DNA from: an uncultured Gammaproteobacteria bacterium
Lineage (GTDB): Bacteria; Pseudomonadota; Gammaproteobacteria; UBA6429; Thiohalophilaceae
NCBI GenBank assembly: GCA_937967995.1
Contig: CALBTB010000009.1
Location: 434,001-498,000, forward strand
Length of the DNA: 64,000 nt
Reading direction: 5' to 3'
Below the pieces are notes generated by a model. The model ran no database searches and was not told the origin of the DNA. It worked only from the letters and a program-made list of their open reading frames with translations. This document shows positions 1 through 10,619 of the stretch, piece after piece (the stretch's first letter is position 1; every line of letters starts with the position of its first letter). Made by a program: the position numbers and the translations under genes.

Positions 1-52
1 CAAAAAACGGCCTGAATTCTAGCAAATAACCGCCGCCCTCAGCGAGTGGTAT

Positions 53-1141
53 TTAGGGCATGATGAACTGGATGGTGTGCTGGTCGTAGTCTTCAGCGGT
101 GGCAATATTGTAGCCCTGGGCATAATCCACACCGATTTCCTTGAGCAATTTAAGTGCGGTTTCATTCTGTACGAATTCGGCAATCGTGAATTTGCCGAGA
201 ATATGGCAGATGTCATTGATGGCCTTAACCAGGGCGTAGTTCATTTCATCGGTATGCATGGTGTTGATAAACGAGCCGTCGATCTTGACGAAGTCCACAT
301 CCAGTTCGCGCAAATAAGAGAAGGAACTGTAACCGACACCAAAATCATCAATCGCCGTTTTAAAGCCAAGTTTACGCAACTCGGAAAGAAAATATTTTGC
401 CGCATCCAGATTGGAAATGGCGACGTCCTCAGTGATCTCAAATACTACATGCGACGACTGAATCTTCAGGCTCGGCATTGCCTCACGAATAATTTTCAGA
501 ATATTCTTATCACCAATCGACTTACCAGACAGATTGATAAAATAACGCAGGTGTTCGTTATAGGAAGGCTGTTTGTTGAGCCATTCAAAAGCATGTTCGA
601 TCACCCACTGATCGATCTGCGGCATGAGACCAAAACGTTCTGCGGAATCCAGGAATCCGCTCGGCATAATGTATTCACCCGAGTCCGGATCCAGCATGCG
701 CAATAACAGTTCATGACTGAAAATAGTTTCATCGGCGACACGTAATATTGGCTGACAACTGAAAACGAAACCGCGATTTTCCAGTGCGTGACGAATTCGC
801 CGCGTCCAGCCCATCTCTTCGTAGAAGGTATCGATCTTGCCCTTGTCTTCCTGCCTGAACAGATGCACGCGATTTCGACCTGCACGCTTGGCCATATGAC
901 ACGCAATATCGGCGCGCGCCAGTAAGCCTTCCTTGGTTTCAATATCCTCTTCATACATCGCCACACCGATGGAGCAACCGGTATCGATGTGTTTACCACC
1001 CGCCACAAAAGAAAAGTTAGCAATGGCATTACGGTAGGCATCGGCCACTTTCATGACCTGCTCTTCATTGACACCCACCAGTAACAGGGCAAATTCATCA
1101 CCACCAAGACGTGCCGGCACATCACCTTTACACGTGCGCAC
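53..1141 (-). CDS. C-terminal half: GGDEF remainder and EAL domain
   Basis: The frame carries RLGGDEFALLL near its start, the second half of a GGDEF domain, then a full EAL phosphodiesterase-like domain (about residues 110-355). The EAL signature position reads SHELLLR, so the canonical E-[AV]-L is E-L-L here. Later motifs look normal: NLSGKSI, FEITEDVA and the DDFGVGYSSFSYL segment with the catalytic acidic pair. The GTG used as start at 1141 has no visible ribosome site, so this half is probably only translated by readthrough or is dead. It follows in the same frame as the half upstream. Confidence 0.6.
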   Translation of the reverse strand: MRTCKGDVPARLGGDEFALLLVGVNEEQVMKVADAYRNAIANFSFVAGGKHIDTGCSIGVAMYEEDIETKEGLLARADIACHMAKRAGRNRVHLFRQEDKGKIDTFYEEMGWTRRIRHALENRGFVFSCQPILRVADETIFSHELLLRMLDPDSGEYIMPSGFLDSAERFGLMPQIDQWVIEHAFEWLNKQPSYNEHLRYFINLSGKSIGDKNILKIIREAMPSLKIQSSHVVFEITEDVAISNLDAAKYFLSELRKLGFKTAIDDFGVGYSSFSYLRELDVDFVKIDGSFINTMHTDEMNYALVKAINDICHILGKFTIAEFVQNETALKLLKEIGVDYAQGYNIATAEDYDQHTIQFIMP

Positions 1142-1210
1142 CTGTCATATACTCGAAATACCGATAAACAGACGCAAAACTTTCAGAAGCCCGAGAGAAT
1201 CATTGACGGA

Positions 1211-2497
1211 TCAGAAATTATCCAGATCGATATACAGGCAGGCACAGGACAGGTTTTTGCGCCGTTCCGTCTGGGCAAAGAAGCGTTCCACTTCTTCGTT
1301 AAAGTACTGCCGATTATGTAATCCGGTTAGTGAATCGTGTTCCGCCAGATGACGTAACCGGTCCATGGTGGCGCGGCGTTCGGTAATATCATCAACAATC
1401 GCGGTTATATAACGGTTTTTACCGATATACATATCACTGAGTTTGACGGACATGAAAAATTCCACGCCATCCTTGCGTTTGCCGTGTACTTCAAATTCCT
1501 TGTCCTCCAGTGATTTGCGACCGCGCACAATGTCCTTGATGGCCTTGATGTTCTGGATTTCAGACTGCTCACTGGAAAACAGTTTTTCAAACGGTTTGCC
1601 GATAATTGATTTAGACCGGTAACCAAACAGCTTTTGTGCGGCGATATTAAAAGACTCGATACACCCTTCGTGATCGATAGTGATGATCCCTTCCGCCGCG
1701 TTATCAAGAATGGACTCCAGTCGGCGTTGTCGATTAAAAACCTGGTTCTGCATGTTATTATACGCGTTGATGAGCCGGTTGATTTCATCCAACTGACTGC
1801 TGTGTGCAAGATCACTTAACCGTTCGCCCGGTTCATGTTGCATGCTGTTGGACAACTGGATAATCGGGCTGCGTATTTTTTTCAGGAAAAACCAGTAACC
1901 GGAAAATAACAGCAGGAAAACAACACCGGTAAATACCCAGATAAACAGCCACAGGTCATTTGCCGTGCGTTGTGACTGCGCAATACCTGATGTGCTGATT
2001 TGATTGACCTGTGTATCAATCTGTTTGACCGTTCGCCATGTCGTTTCCAGTACAGGCTGAATGGCATTTCGTAACAGGGTCATATCCCGACCGTTACCGG
2101 CAAGAAACTGCTTGATGGTAGTATCCAGCTGCAGCGTCTCGGACACTAACGTGGCACTGTGCTGACGCAATGTTTCCTCGTTCAGTACAACCGGTAGAGA
2201 ATTGAATTTGTCGGCATGTTGATTGAGTGTCGACAGACTGGCCTGTAATGCTGCGGCCTGACGATCGGATAAAAATGTCGAGTACTGATAAAGGCTGCTC
2301 TCGGTGGCCTGCAGCGATTGCTTGTACTGTACCATGGCCCGACTTAATTCACGCTGGGTCTCGATATAATCAAGACTTTGTGAAGCGGAGCGCTGCACCA
2401 GATAATGCGCATAAACTGTAATAGCAAGCAACACGAACATCAGCAGCAACATCCCGATGATGAGCCTGCCGTTTATGGTTCGTAATTTGAGTATCAT
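1211..2497 (-). CDS. N-terminal half: TM sensor, PAS and start of GGDEF
   Basis: This 428-residue frame starts with a hydrophobic segment (about residues 10-32), followed by a mostly helical periplasmic region of some 130 residues rich in Q, S and T, and a second membrane helix around residues 180-205. A linker, possibly HAMP-like, leads to a PAS domain (about 260-375) with the motif AAEGIITIDHEGCIESFN. It ends at the beginning of a GGDEF domain (EHDSLTGLHNRQYF, then IDLDNF). A TGA cuts it before the GGDEF motif, so alone it cannot be an active cyclase. It might still be made as a membrane sensor fragment. Confidence 0.6.
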   Translation of the reverse strand: MILKLRTINGRLIIGMLLLMFVLLAITVYAHYLVQRSASQSLDYIETQRELSRAMVQYKQSLQATESSLYQYSTFLSDRQAAALQASLSTLNQHADKFNSLPVVLNEETLRQHSATLVSETLQLDTTIKQFLAGNGRDMTLLRNAIQPVLETTWRTVKQIDTQVNQISTSGIAQSQRTANDLWLFIWVFTGVVFLLLFSGYWFFLKKIRSPIIQLSNSMQHEPGERLSDLAHSSQLDEINRLINAYNNMQNQVFNRQRRLESILDNAAEGIITIDHEGCIESFNIAAQKLFGYRSKSIIGKPFEKLFSSEQSEIQNIKAIKDIVRGRKSLEDKEFEVHGKRKDGVEFFMSVKLSDMYIGKNRYITAIVDDITERRATMDRLRHLAEHDSLTGLHNRQYFNEEVERFFAQTERRKNLSCACLYIDLDNF

Positions 2498-2568
2498 GGT
2501 GATCCGATATCCTTTTGCCTTATTATTATTACGGTTAACAGATCGGACGAATTTTTACATGCCTAACT

Positions 2569-2581
2569 GTATAGTTTATAC
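2569..2581. promoter_or_regulatory. Inverted repeat between GGDEF-EAL gene and rluE
   Basis: GTATA-GTT-TATAC is a perfect 5-bp inverted repeat in the 127-bp divergent gap, which is otherwise A+T rich. It lies 44 bases upstream of the rluE start and includes TATAGT/TATACC sequences that could serve as -10 elements on either strand. Whether it is an operator or only a promoter is not decidable from one copy. Confidence 0.25.
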
Positions 2582-2624
2582 CATAGTTTCTTTATGTAAA
2601 TTGTGAACTGCCCAGGATAATTAG

Positions 2625-3209
2625 TTGATTTTATATGCATTTAATAAGCCCTATGATGTCCTGAGCCAGTTCAGGCGTTACGAGAATGCGCAAAGTCTGG
2701 CCGATTTTATCAATGATGATCGTGTTCGGGTGGCTGGCCGCCTGGACAAGGACAGCGAAGGCCTGCTGTTGCTCACCGATAATGGCACTCTCAACCAGCG
2801 TATCACCCAGCCTGATAACAAAATGACCAAGAGTTACTGGGTTCAGGTCGAGGGTGAACCGGATGAAAAGGCACTGAACGCCCTGCGCCAGGGTGTTGAA
2901 CTGAATGACGGTCCGACACTACCCGCAGAAGTGCAGACAATGACCGCCCCGAAGGTATGGGACCGTGAGCCGCCCATCCGACAACGTCAGTCCATCCCCA
3001 CCAGTTGGCTGAATATGTCCATTCACGAAGGCCGGAATCGACAGATTCGCCGCATGACCGCACATGTGGGTTATCCGACGCTGCGCCTGATTCGCTACCG
3101 CATCGGCCCCTGGTATCTCAATCAACTGCAACCGGGGCAATTTGAACAACGCCGTATCCCCGCGAAGATACTGGCACAGTTACAATCGACACAAGCGAAA
3201 TCATTATGA
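2625..3209 (+). CDS. rluE: 23S rRNA pseudouridine synthase RluE
   Basis: RluE family enzymes isomerise one uridine of 23S rRNA (U2457 in E. coli) to pseudouridine. The 194-residue protein has the RsuA/RluB/E/F fold without an S4 domain, as RluE does. The catalytic motif GRLDKDSEGLLLLT places the aspartate at D41, and NMSIHEGRNRQIRRM is the second conserved motif. The start is TTG, with AGGA about 11 bases upstream; no better ATG exists in frame. It is the first gene of a compact operon, and its stop overlaps the start of nudJ (ATGAG). Confidence 0.93.
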   Translation: MILYAFNKPYDVLSQFRRYENAQSLADFINDDRVRVAGRLDKDSEGLLLLTDNGTLNQRITQPDNKMTKSYWVQVEGEPDEKALNALRQGVELNDGPTLPAEVQTMTAPKVWDREPPIRQRQSIPTSWLNMSIHEGRNRQIRRMTAHVGYPTLRLIRYRIGPWYLNQLQPGQFEQRRIPAKILAQLQSTQAKSL

Positions 3210-3652
3210 GTCATCGCATGCATGTCACCGTTGCCGCCATCATCGAACGAGATGGTCGCTTCCTGTTGGTGGAAGAAATCGTTGCTGGCAAGCGAGTGAT
3301 TAACCAGCCGGCCGGACACCTGGAACCCAATGAATCACTTCAGGATGCCGTGGTGCGTGAAACGCTGGAAGAAACCGGCTGGCATTTTCGTCCCGATGCC
3401 CTGGTCGGCATTTATCACTGGCAGCACCCGGACGGTCGGGACACGTTTGTGCGATTCTGTTTCTGTGGTGAACTGGTTCGTCATGAGGCAACGCGTGAAC
3501 TGGATGACGGCATTGAACGCACCGTCTGGTTAAGCATTGATGAACTGACGCAACAGCAGGCCGCGTTACGCAGCCCGCTTGTACTGGCCTGCATAAATGA
3601 TTATCGTGCAGGCCGTCGCTTCGAACCAGACCTGATAAACACTATTTTATAA
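3206..3652 (+). CDS. nudJ: Nudix hydrolase NudJ
   Basis: NudJ-type phosphatases hydrolyse nucleoside di- and triphosphates and thiamine pyrimidine pyrophosphate. The 148-residue protein carries a complete Nudix box at about residues 37-59 (GHLEPNESLQ...RETLEETGW), with the REXXEE residues for divalent metal binding. The order rluE-nudJ-mnmA-hflD is a widespread gammaproteobacterial arrangement and supports the name. Translation is probably coupled: the ATG overlaps the rluE stop by four bases, and mnmA starts two bases after its stop. Confidence 0.9.
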   Translation: MSHRMHVTVAAIIERDGRFLLVEEIVAGKRVINQPAGHLEPNESLQDAVVRETLEETGWHFRPDALVGIYHWQHPDGRDTFVRFCFCGELVRHEATRELDDGIERTVWLSIDELTQQQAALRSPLVLACINDYRAGRRFEPDLINTIL

Positions 3653-3654
3653 AT

Positions 3655-4755
3655 ATGTCTCAAGCATCCCCCATTGTTGTCGGCGTGTCCGGTGGAGTTG
3701 ATTCATCGGTCAGTGCATTGTTGCTGAAGGAACAGGGTCATGATGTACGCGCCGTGTTCATGAAAAACTGGGAAGGTGATGATGAGGATGATCACTGTGC
3801 TGCCGAACAGGATTTTGCCGATGCGAAAGATATCTGCCGTCAACTCGACATTCCCATTCAGGGTGTGAATTTTTCCGATCAGTACTGGGATCGCGTGTTT
3901 GCCTATTTCCTGCAGGAATATGCCGCAGGACGCACACCCAATCCGGATGTGTTGTGTAACAAGGAAATCAAATTTCGGGCATTTCTCGACTATGCACTCA
4001 GCCTCGGTGTCGAACACATCGCGACCGGGCATTATGCGCAGAATGAAAAACGCGACGGCCTGTATCATCTGATTCGCGGCAAGGATACAGCCAAGGACCA
4101 GACATATTTTCTGTACACGTTAAACCAGTCGCAACTGCAGCATGCGTTGTTTCCAATCGGTCATATTGAGAAATCGGAAGTGCGACGGCTTGCGCGCGAT
4201 CACCAGTTGGTTACACATGACAAAAAAGACAGCACCGGTATCTGCTTTATCGGGGAACGGGATTTCAAGGCGTTTCTGCAACGTTATTTACCCGCACAGC
4301 CCGGTCACATAAGCACACCGGATGGTGATCAGATTGGTCGGCATGACGGGCTCATGTATTATACGCGCGGACAACGGCAGGGTCTGGGGATTGGCGGACT
4401 GGCGAACTACAGCGATGATCCCTGGTATGTGGCTGACAAGGACCTCGACACCAATACGCTGATTGTTGTGCAGGGCCGGGAACATTCACTTCTATACAGC
4501 CACTGGCTGACAGCCATTGATGTGTCATGGATTACCGAGGAACCGGCATACCCGTATCACTGTACCGCCAAGACGCGTTATCGTCAGACCGATGCCGCCT
4601 GTTGTATCAGCGTGAACGCAGCAGGTGATCTTTATGTTGAATTTGATGAACCACAGTGGGCTGTAACACCGGGACAGTCAGTGGTGTTTTACCAGGATGA
4701 GGTTTGCCTTGGCGGCGGCATCATCAATGAAACAGAAAAACTATTTTCCACATGA
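3655..4755 (+). CDS. mnmA: tRNA 2-thiouridylase MnmA
   Basis: MnmA puts sulfur on C2 of the wobble uridine (U34) of tRNA-Lys, -Glu and -Gln, using ATP to adenylate the base and a persulfide from the Tus relay or IscS. Visible signatures are the PP-loop GVSGGVDSS at residues 10-18, the catalytic cysteine in NPDVLCNKEIKF (about C102) and the second cysteine in STGICFIGER (about C198). The length, 366 residues, is typical. The ATG lies two bases after nudJ, and the end overlaps hflD by four bases. Confidence 0.97.
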   Translation: MSQASPIVVGVSGGVDSSVSALLLKEQGHDVRAVFMKNWEGDDEDDHCAAEQDFADAKDICRQLDIPIQGVNFSDQYWDRVFAYFLQEYAAGRTPNPDVLCNKEIKFRAFLDYALSLGVEHIATGHYAQNEKRDGLYHLIRGKDTAKDQTYFLYTLNQSQLQHALFPIGHIEKSEVRRLARDHQLVTHDKKDSTGICFIGERDFKAFLQRYLPAQPGHISTPDGDQIGRHDGLMYYTRGQRQGLGIGGLANYSDDPWYVADKDLDTNTLIVVQGREHSLLYSHWLTAIDVSWITEEPAYPYHCTAKTRYRQTDAACCISVNAAGDLYVEFDEPQWAVTPGQSVVFYQDEVCLGGGIINETEKLFST

Positions 4756-5390
4756 AAAATATTACCGATAAAACCATTGCACTGGCAGGTATCTTTCAGG
4801 CAGCCACGCTGGTCAATCAGATCGCCACACGGGGACTGGTTGATGAGCATGATCTGAAAGTCGCGGTCGACAGTATTCTGAATCAAAAACCCGGTTCCAC
4901 CCTGGCGGTCTTTGGCCGTTATGAAAACCTGCGTACCGGTCTATATACACTGGTCAGTCAGCTCGCAAACGAACAGCATCAACAACGTGATATTAACGTT
5001 GCCCGTTACGTCATTAATCTTTTGCATCTGGAACGAAAACTGGCGAAGCGACCTGACATGCTTGAAGAAATTGCCACGGCCGTGAAACGCGCCTTCGAAC
5101 AGGCAGAACTGTTTGGTGTGACACACGCCAATGTCATGGCCAATCTGGCCGGTATCTACACCGATACCATCAGTCAGCTCCCGCCGCGAATTATGGTCAA
5201 TGGTGAAACCGAATACCTGAGTAATCCGGCCAACGCCGACAAGATTCGTACCTTGCTGCTTGCGGGAATACGCGCTGCTGTTCTATGGCACCAGGTTGGG
5301 GCCAGCCGCTGGCAAATCCTGTTTGGTCGACGCCATTTCGTCAAAGAAGCGAAGCGCATCCTCGACAACGAAATGGGGATATTGCATTAG
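4752..5390 (+). CDS. hflD: High-frequency lysogenization protein HflD homolog
   Basis: This is a 212-residue, mainly helical protein of the HflD (YcfC) family. In E. coli HflD is a peripheral inner-membrane protein that limits lambda CII; its native role is unclear. The sequence opens TDKTIALAGIFQAATLVNQI and contains NINVARYVI-like and LLLAGIRAAVLWHQVG blocks typical of the family. It overlaps the mnmA stop by ATGA and is the last gene of the rluE operon. In E. coli hflD lies between mnmA and purB; here acnA and a small gene have come between hflD and purB. Confidence 0.93.
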   Translation: MKNITDKTIALAGIFQAATLVNQIATRGLVDEHDLKVAVDSILNQKPGSTLAVFGRYENLRTGLYTLVSQLANEQHQQRDINVARYVINLLHLERKLAKRPDMLEEIATAVKRAFEQAELFGVTHANVMANLAGIYTDTISQLPPRIMVNGETEYLSNPANADKIRTLLLAGIRAAVLWHQVGASRWQILFGRRHFVKEAKRILDNEMGILH

Positions 5391-5447
5391 CGTTTCGTTA
5401 TAATACCCGCTTTTCGCCATTCACCGTTGCAGCTTGAAGGAGCATTC

Positions 5448-8102
<2,655 letters not shown>

Positions 8103-8138
8103 TTATTCACACACATCTCGCCGCATTCCATTAGCAAC

Positions 8139-8171
8139 GCCCATGCCACACGCCGAAAGTGTGGCGTGGGC
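8139..8171 (+). terminator. Hairpin terminator after acnA
   Basis: Bases 8139-8151 pair with 8159-8171 over 13 bp (one T-G wobble) around a 7-base loop. The following sequence is T-rich (TGTTTGTGATTTTT) rather than an immediate T run, so termination may be partial. Confidence 0.6.
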
Positions 8172-8176
8172 CTGTT

Positions 8177-8192
8177 TGTGATTTTTATCACC
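8177..8192. promoter_or_regulatory. CRP/FNR-family binding site
   Basis: TGTGA-TTTTTA-TCACC matches the CRP half-site pattern TGTGA-N6-TCACA at nine of ten positions, and its core GTGAT-N4-ATCAC also resembles an FNR box. It sits directly after the acnA hairpin and 123 bases before the small gene at 8315, upstream of a candidate promoter. A related site lies at 41114-41127. The regulator itself is not in the window. Confidence 0.45.
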
Positions 8193-8252
8193 GTTTTGTT
8201 ATCTGGATCACAACCACATTAAAGGCTGTTCACTCGCTTGCCGATATGAACT

Positions 8253-8280
8253 TTGTCACGCAAATGACGTCATTTAAATA
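8253..8280 (+). promoter_or_regulatory. Promoter with perfect palindrome in its spacer
   Basis: TTGTCA (8253-8258) and TAAATA (8275-8280) are separated by 16 bases and could be -35 and -10 boxes. Between them lies the perfect 14-bp palindrome AAATGACGTCATTT (8262-8275), the classic location for a repressor operator. An alternative reading is a sigma-E-like GAACTT (8248-8253) with TCATT 16 bases on, but the -10 match is poor. Transcription would serve the gene at 8315. Confidence 0.4.
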
Positions 8281-8314
8281 TATGCACGATTAAATTGAAC
8301 GAGAGGTAAAAGTA

Positions 8315-8506
8315 GTGAGCAAGCCTGTATATGGTCCACCCATCGGCACCCATCTTGGCAAACCCATTTTCTCCACGATTGAATCCGAAGAAGGCAAATT
8401 TATATTCGATCGCCTGGCTGAATGTGACCGTGACGGTTGTCCGCTGGATCAACTGGATAAAAATGAACTGATGTTTCAACCGGGGCTGATTTACCGCCCG
8501 GCTTAA
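8315..8506 (+). CDS. Unknown 63-residue protein
   Basis: I do not recognise this protein. It starts at GTG with GAGAGG nine bases upstream (8301-8306), and has no better start. It is acidic, without signal peptide or membrane segment; both cysteines fall in AECDRDGCPLDQL (about residues 35-47). Residues 6-20 are rich in G and P. It is probably a soluble cytoplasmic protein. Its own leader carries a CRP/FNR-like site, a promoter and a palindrome, suggesting regulated expression independent of acnA. A short GC hairpin follows. The good ribosome site and gene-like composition support it as real. Confidence 0.65.
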   Translation: MSKPVYGPPIGTHLGKPIFSTIESEEGKFIFDRLAECDRDGCPLDQLDKNELMFQPGLIYRPA

Positions 8507-8511
8507 TTTTT

Positions 8512-8529
8512 CCCCGGATTTTTCCGGGG
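8512..8529 (+). terminator. Short GC hairpin after the 63-residue gene
   Basis: CCCCGG and CCGGGG (8512-8517, 8524-8529) pair around a six-base A/T loop five bases after the stop codon. There is no T run after it on the plus strand, so it may stabilise the 3' end or terminate weakly. Confidence 0.4.
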
Positions 8530-8617
8530 CGAACAGGGGACGTTGATTGACCCAACATCCCTATTCCGTACTAATTAATGCTAAAATCCCACCTTCATCA
8601 GGTATTGGGATTTTTTT

Positions 8618-9982
8618 ATGGATTTGACTTCACTGACGGCCATTTCGCCAATTGATGGACGTTATGCCAGCCGTACCGAATCGCTGCGACAACTATTCAG
8701 TGAATACGCCCTGATCAGGCACCGCGTGATCGTAGAGATTCGCTGGTTACAACATCTCGCCATGCAGGACGACATCAAGGAAGTCCCGCAATTCAGCAAA
8801 CAGACGACACAGCAACTCAATGCCATCATCGACAATTTTTCTGTGCAGGATGCGCAACGGGTCAAGGACATTGAACGGACCACCAACCACGACGTGAAAG
8901 CGGTTGAATATTTCCTCAAGGAAAAAATCGCCGACAATGATGAACTGACCCGGGTCAGTGAGTTTTTTCATTTTGCCTGTACCTCGGAAGACATCAATAA
9001 CCTGTCGCATGCGTTAATGCTCAATAGCGCCAGGCAACAGGTTGTCCTGCCCCTCATGGATGAACTGATTGCGACTATGTCACGTATGTCACAGGAAACG
9101 GCAGACATCGCCATGCTGGCACACACGCATGGCCAGCCGGCTTCACCCACGACTGTCGGCAAGGAACTGGCAAACGTCGCCCACCGGCTGAAACGCCAGC
9201 GAGCGCAATTCGTCAATGTTGAAGTGCTGGGCAAGATGAATGGTGCCGTTGGCAACTACAATGCACACACGGCGGCATACCCGAATGTCGACTGGCCGGC
9301 TTTAGCAGAAAAATTTGTTACCGACCTGGGTATTACATTTAACCCGATGACCATTCAGATCGAACCGCACGACTATATCGCGGAATATTTCCATTGTATC
9401 GTGCGCTTCAACAATATACTGCTCGACTTTGATCGGGATATCTGGACCTACATTGCATTTGGTTATTTCAAACAGAAAACCATCAAGGGCGAGGTAGGTT
9501 CAAGCACCATGCCACATAAAGTTAATCCGATTGATTTTGAAAATTCCGAAGGTAATCTTGGTATCGCCAATGCCCTGTTTGATCACCTGGCCAACAAATT
9601 ACCCATTTCACGCATGCAGCGTGATCTGACCGATTCAACAGTGCTGAGAAATCTTGGTGTGGGTATTGCGCACAGTCTGATCGCCTATCATTCCACGTTA
9701 AAAGGAATGAGCAAACTGGAAGTCAATGAACAGGCACTCAGTGATGACCTGAACGCTAACTGGGAAGTGCTGGCGGAACCGATCCAAACCGTGATGCGGC
9801 GCTATGGTGTACCGGAACCCTATGAAAAACTCAAGGCACTGACTCGCGGACAACGCATTACCGCCGAAGCATTGCAGACTTTTATCGATTCGCTCGAGAT
9901 TCCCGAACAGGAAAAAACCCGACTAAAAGCCATGACACCGGCAACATATACCGGCCTTGCCACACAACTGGCAAAGTCCTGA
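8618..9982 (+). CDS. purB: Adenylosuccinate lyase PurB
   Basis: PurB performs two fumarate-releasing steps of purine synthesis: SAICAR to AICAR, and adenylosuccinate to AMP. The 454-residue length and opening SLTAISPIDGRYASRTE are those of the proteobacterial enzyme. The fumarase/lyase signature SSTMPHKVNPIDFENSEGN is at about residues 293-311, carrying the flexible catalytic-serine loop. The motif HTHGQPASPTTVGKE holds a conserved histidine region. It is a separate unit, 111 bases after the preceding small gene. The ATG follows a T-rich run (gggatttttttATG), so its Shine-Dalgarno sequence is weak. Confidence 0.97.
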   Translation: MDLTSLTAISPIDGRYASRTESLRQLFSEYALIRHRVIVEIRWLQHLAMQDDIKEVPQFSKQTTQQLNAIIDNFSVQDAQRVKDIERTTNHDVKAVEYFLKEKIADNDELTRVSEFFHFACTSEDINNLSHALMLNSARQQVVLPLMDELIATMSRMSQETADIAMLAHTHGQPASPTTVGKELANVAHRLKRQRAQFVNVEVLGKMNGAVGNYNAHTAAYPNVDWPALAEKFVTDLGITFNPMTIQIEPHDYIAEYFHCIVRFNNILLDFDRDIWTYIAFGYFKQKTIKGEVGSSTMPHKVNPIDFENSEGNLGIANALFDHLANKLPISRMQRDLTDSTVLRNLGVGIAHSLIAYHSTLKGMSKLEVNEQALSDDLNANWEVLAEPIQTVMRRYGVPEPYEKLKALTRGQRITAEALQTFIDSLEIPEQEKTRLKAMTPATYTGLATQLAKS

Positions 9983-10099
9983 TTACGAAGCGGTAACATT
10001 CCGTCAGCAATATCACACCAGCGGTCGGGAATTATGCCTGGTATCCGGGGTCACATTTATTATACTTTTAGAAGCTGTAATGATATGGGGTAAAGCCAG

Positions 10100-10609
10100 A
10101 TGAACTGGGCAGATTATCAGCTTGGCGAAGACAGTGACGACATCATCCTGGAAACCAGCGAAGAAAACATGCTGGCCGCCATCAATCTCGCTGATCAGGC
10201 ACAATTCACGGTCGACATCTTCAGTCGAAACCTGGATCAACAGATCTATGACAATCGCGCCTTCATCGATGCGGTAAAACGTTTTATTCTTTCCAGCCCC
10301 CGCTCCCAGATTCGCATTCTCGTCATTGATCCAAACGTGGCCATCAAACACGGTCACCAGTTAATCGAATTATCACGACGCTTCACCAGCTACATGGAAA
10401 TTCGCAAGGTCCATGAACATTATGCTTCATCACCGGAGGCGTTCATGACAGTGGATGGCCGCGGTTTTATCCATCGCAAACTGGCGAGCCGTTTCGATGC
10501 CATTGCCAGTTTCAACAATCCGGAGCATGCAAGTACACTGACCCATCAATTTGATGAAGTCTGGCAACACAGCAAAGCTGAAGCAGAATACCAGCGCCTG
10601 CATATCTGA
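10100..10609 (+). CDS. Unknown protein with PLD-like features
   Basis: This soluble 169-residue protein has no signal peptide. The middle (about 45-85) reads as an alpha/beta unit: DIFSRNLDQQIYDNRAF, then IRILVIDP. Near residue 125 is HRKLASRFDAIASFNNP, which resembles the H-x-K...D motif of phospholipase D-like folds, with one extra residue before the aspartate. Only one such motif exists, so a catalytic role would need a dimer, or the fold is used only for binding. I cannot name a function. It is followed 10 bases later by the secretin-like gene and may be co-transcribed with it and the M61 peptidase. Confidence 0.8.
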   Translation: MNWADYQLGEDSDDIILETSEENMLAAINLADQAQFTVDIFSRNLDQQIYDNRAFIDAVKRFILSSPRSQIRILVIDPNVAIKHGHQLIELSRRFTSYMEIRKVHEHYASSPEAFMTVDGRGFIHRKLASRFDAIASFNNPEHASTLTHQFDEVWQHSKAEAEYQRLHI

Positions 10610-10619
10610 ATCATCCTGC

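Larger units (their letters stand above)
53..2497 (-). pseudogene. Disrupted membrane PAS-GGDEF-EAL protein
   Basis: Read through as one frame, this would be a cyclic-di-GMP enzyme: membrane sensor region, PAS domain, GGDEF (diguanylate cyclase) and EAL (phosphodiesterase). Two TGA codons in the same frame interrupt the GGDEF domain, one right after the DLDNF segment (1211-1213) and one about 22 codons later (near 1145-1147). The two halves are in the same frame, and the stretch between DLDNF and the intact GGDEF motif has the normal length. Residues between the stops, including the usual H..GD segment, look degraded. I infer a decaying gene or local sequence error. Both halves are listed separately. 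Divergent from rluE. Confidence 0.75.

Noticed and set aside
53..1141. A complete, separately expressed GGDEF-EAL protein
   Set aside because: It lacks the first half of the GGDEF domain and has no ribosome site before the GTG.
1145..1213. Selenocysteine decoding of the TGA codons in the GGDEF gene
   Set aside because: Two TGAs are within 70 bases, none is at a known Sec position, no SECIS-like hairpin follows, and neighbouring residues are degraded.
5382..5404. A standard promoter before acnA (TTGCAT and TATAAT)
   Set aside because: The boxes are only 11 bases apart, too close for sigma-70. TATAAT alone is kept as a note under acnA.
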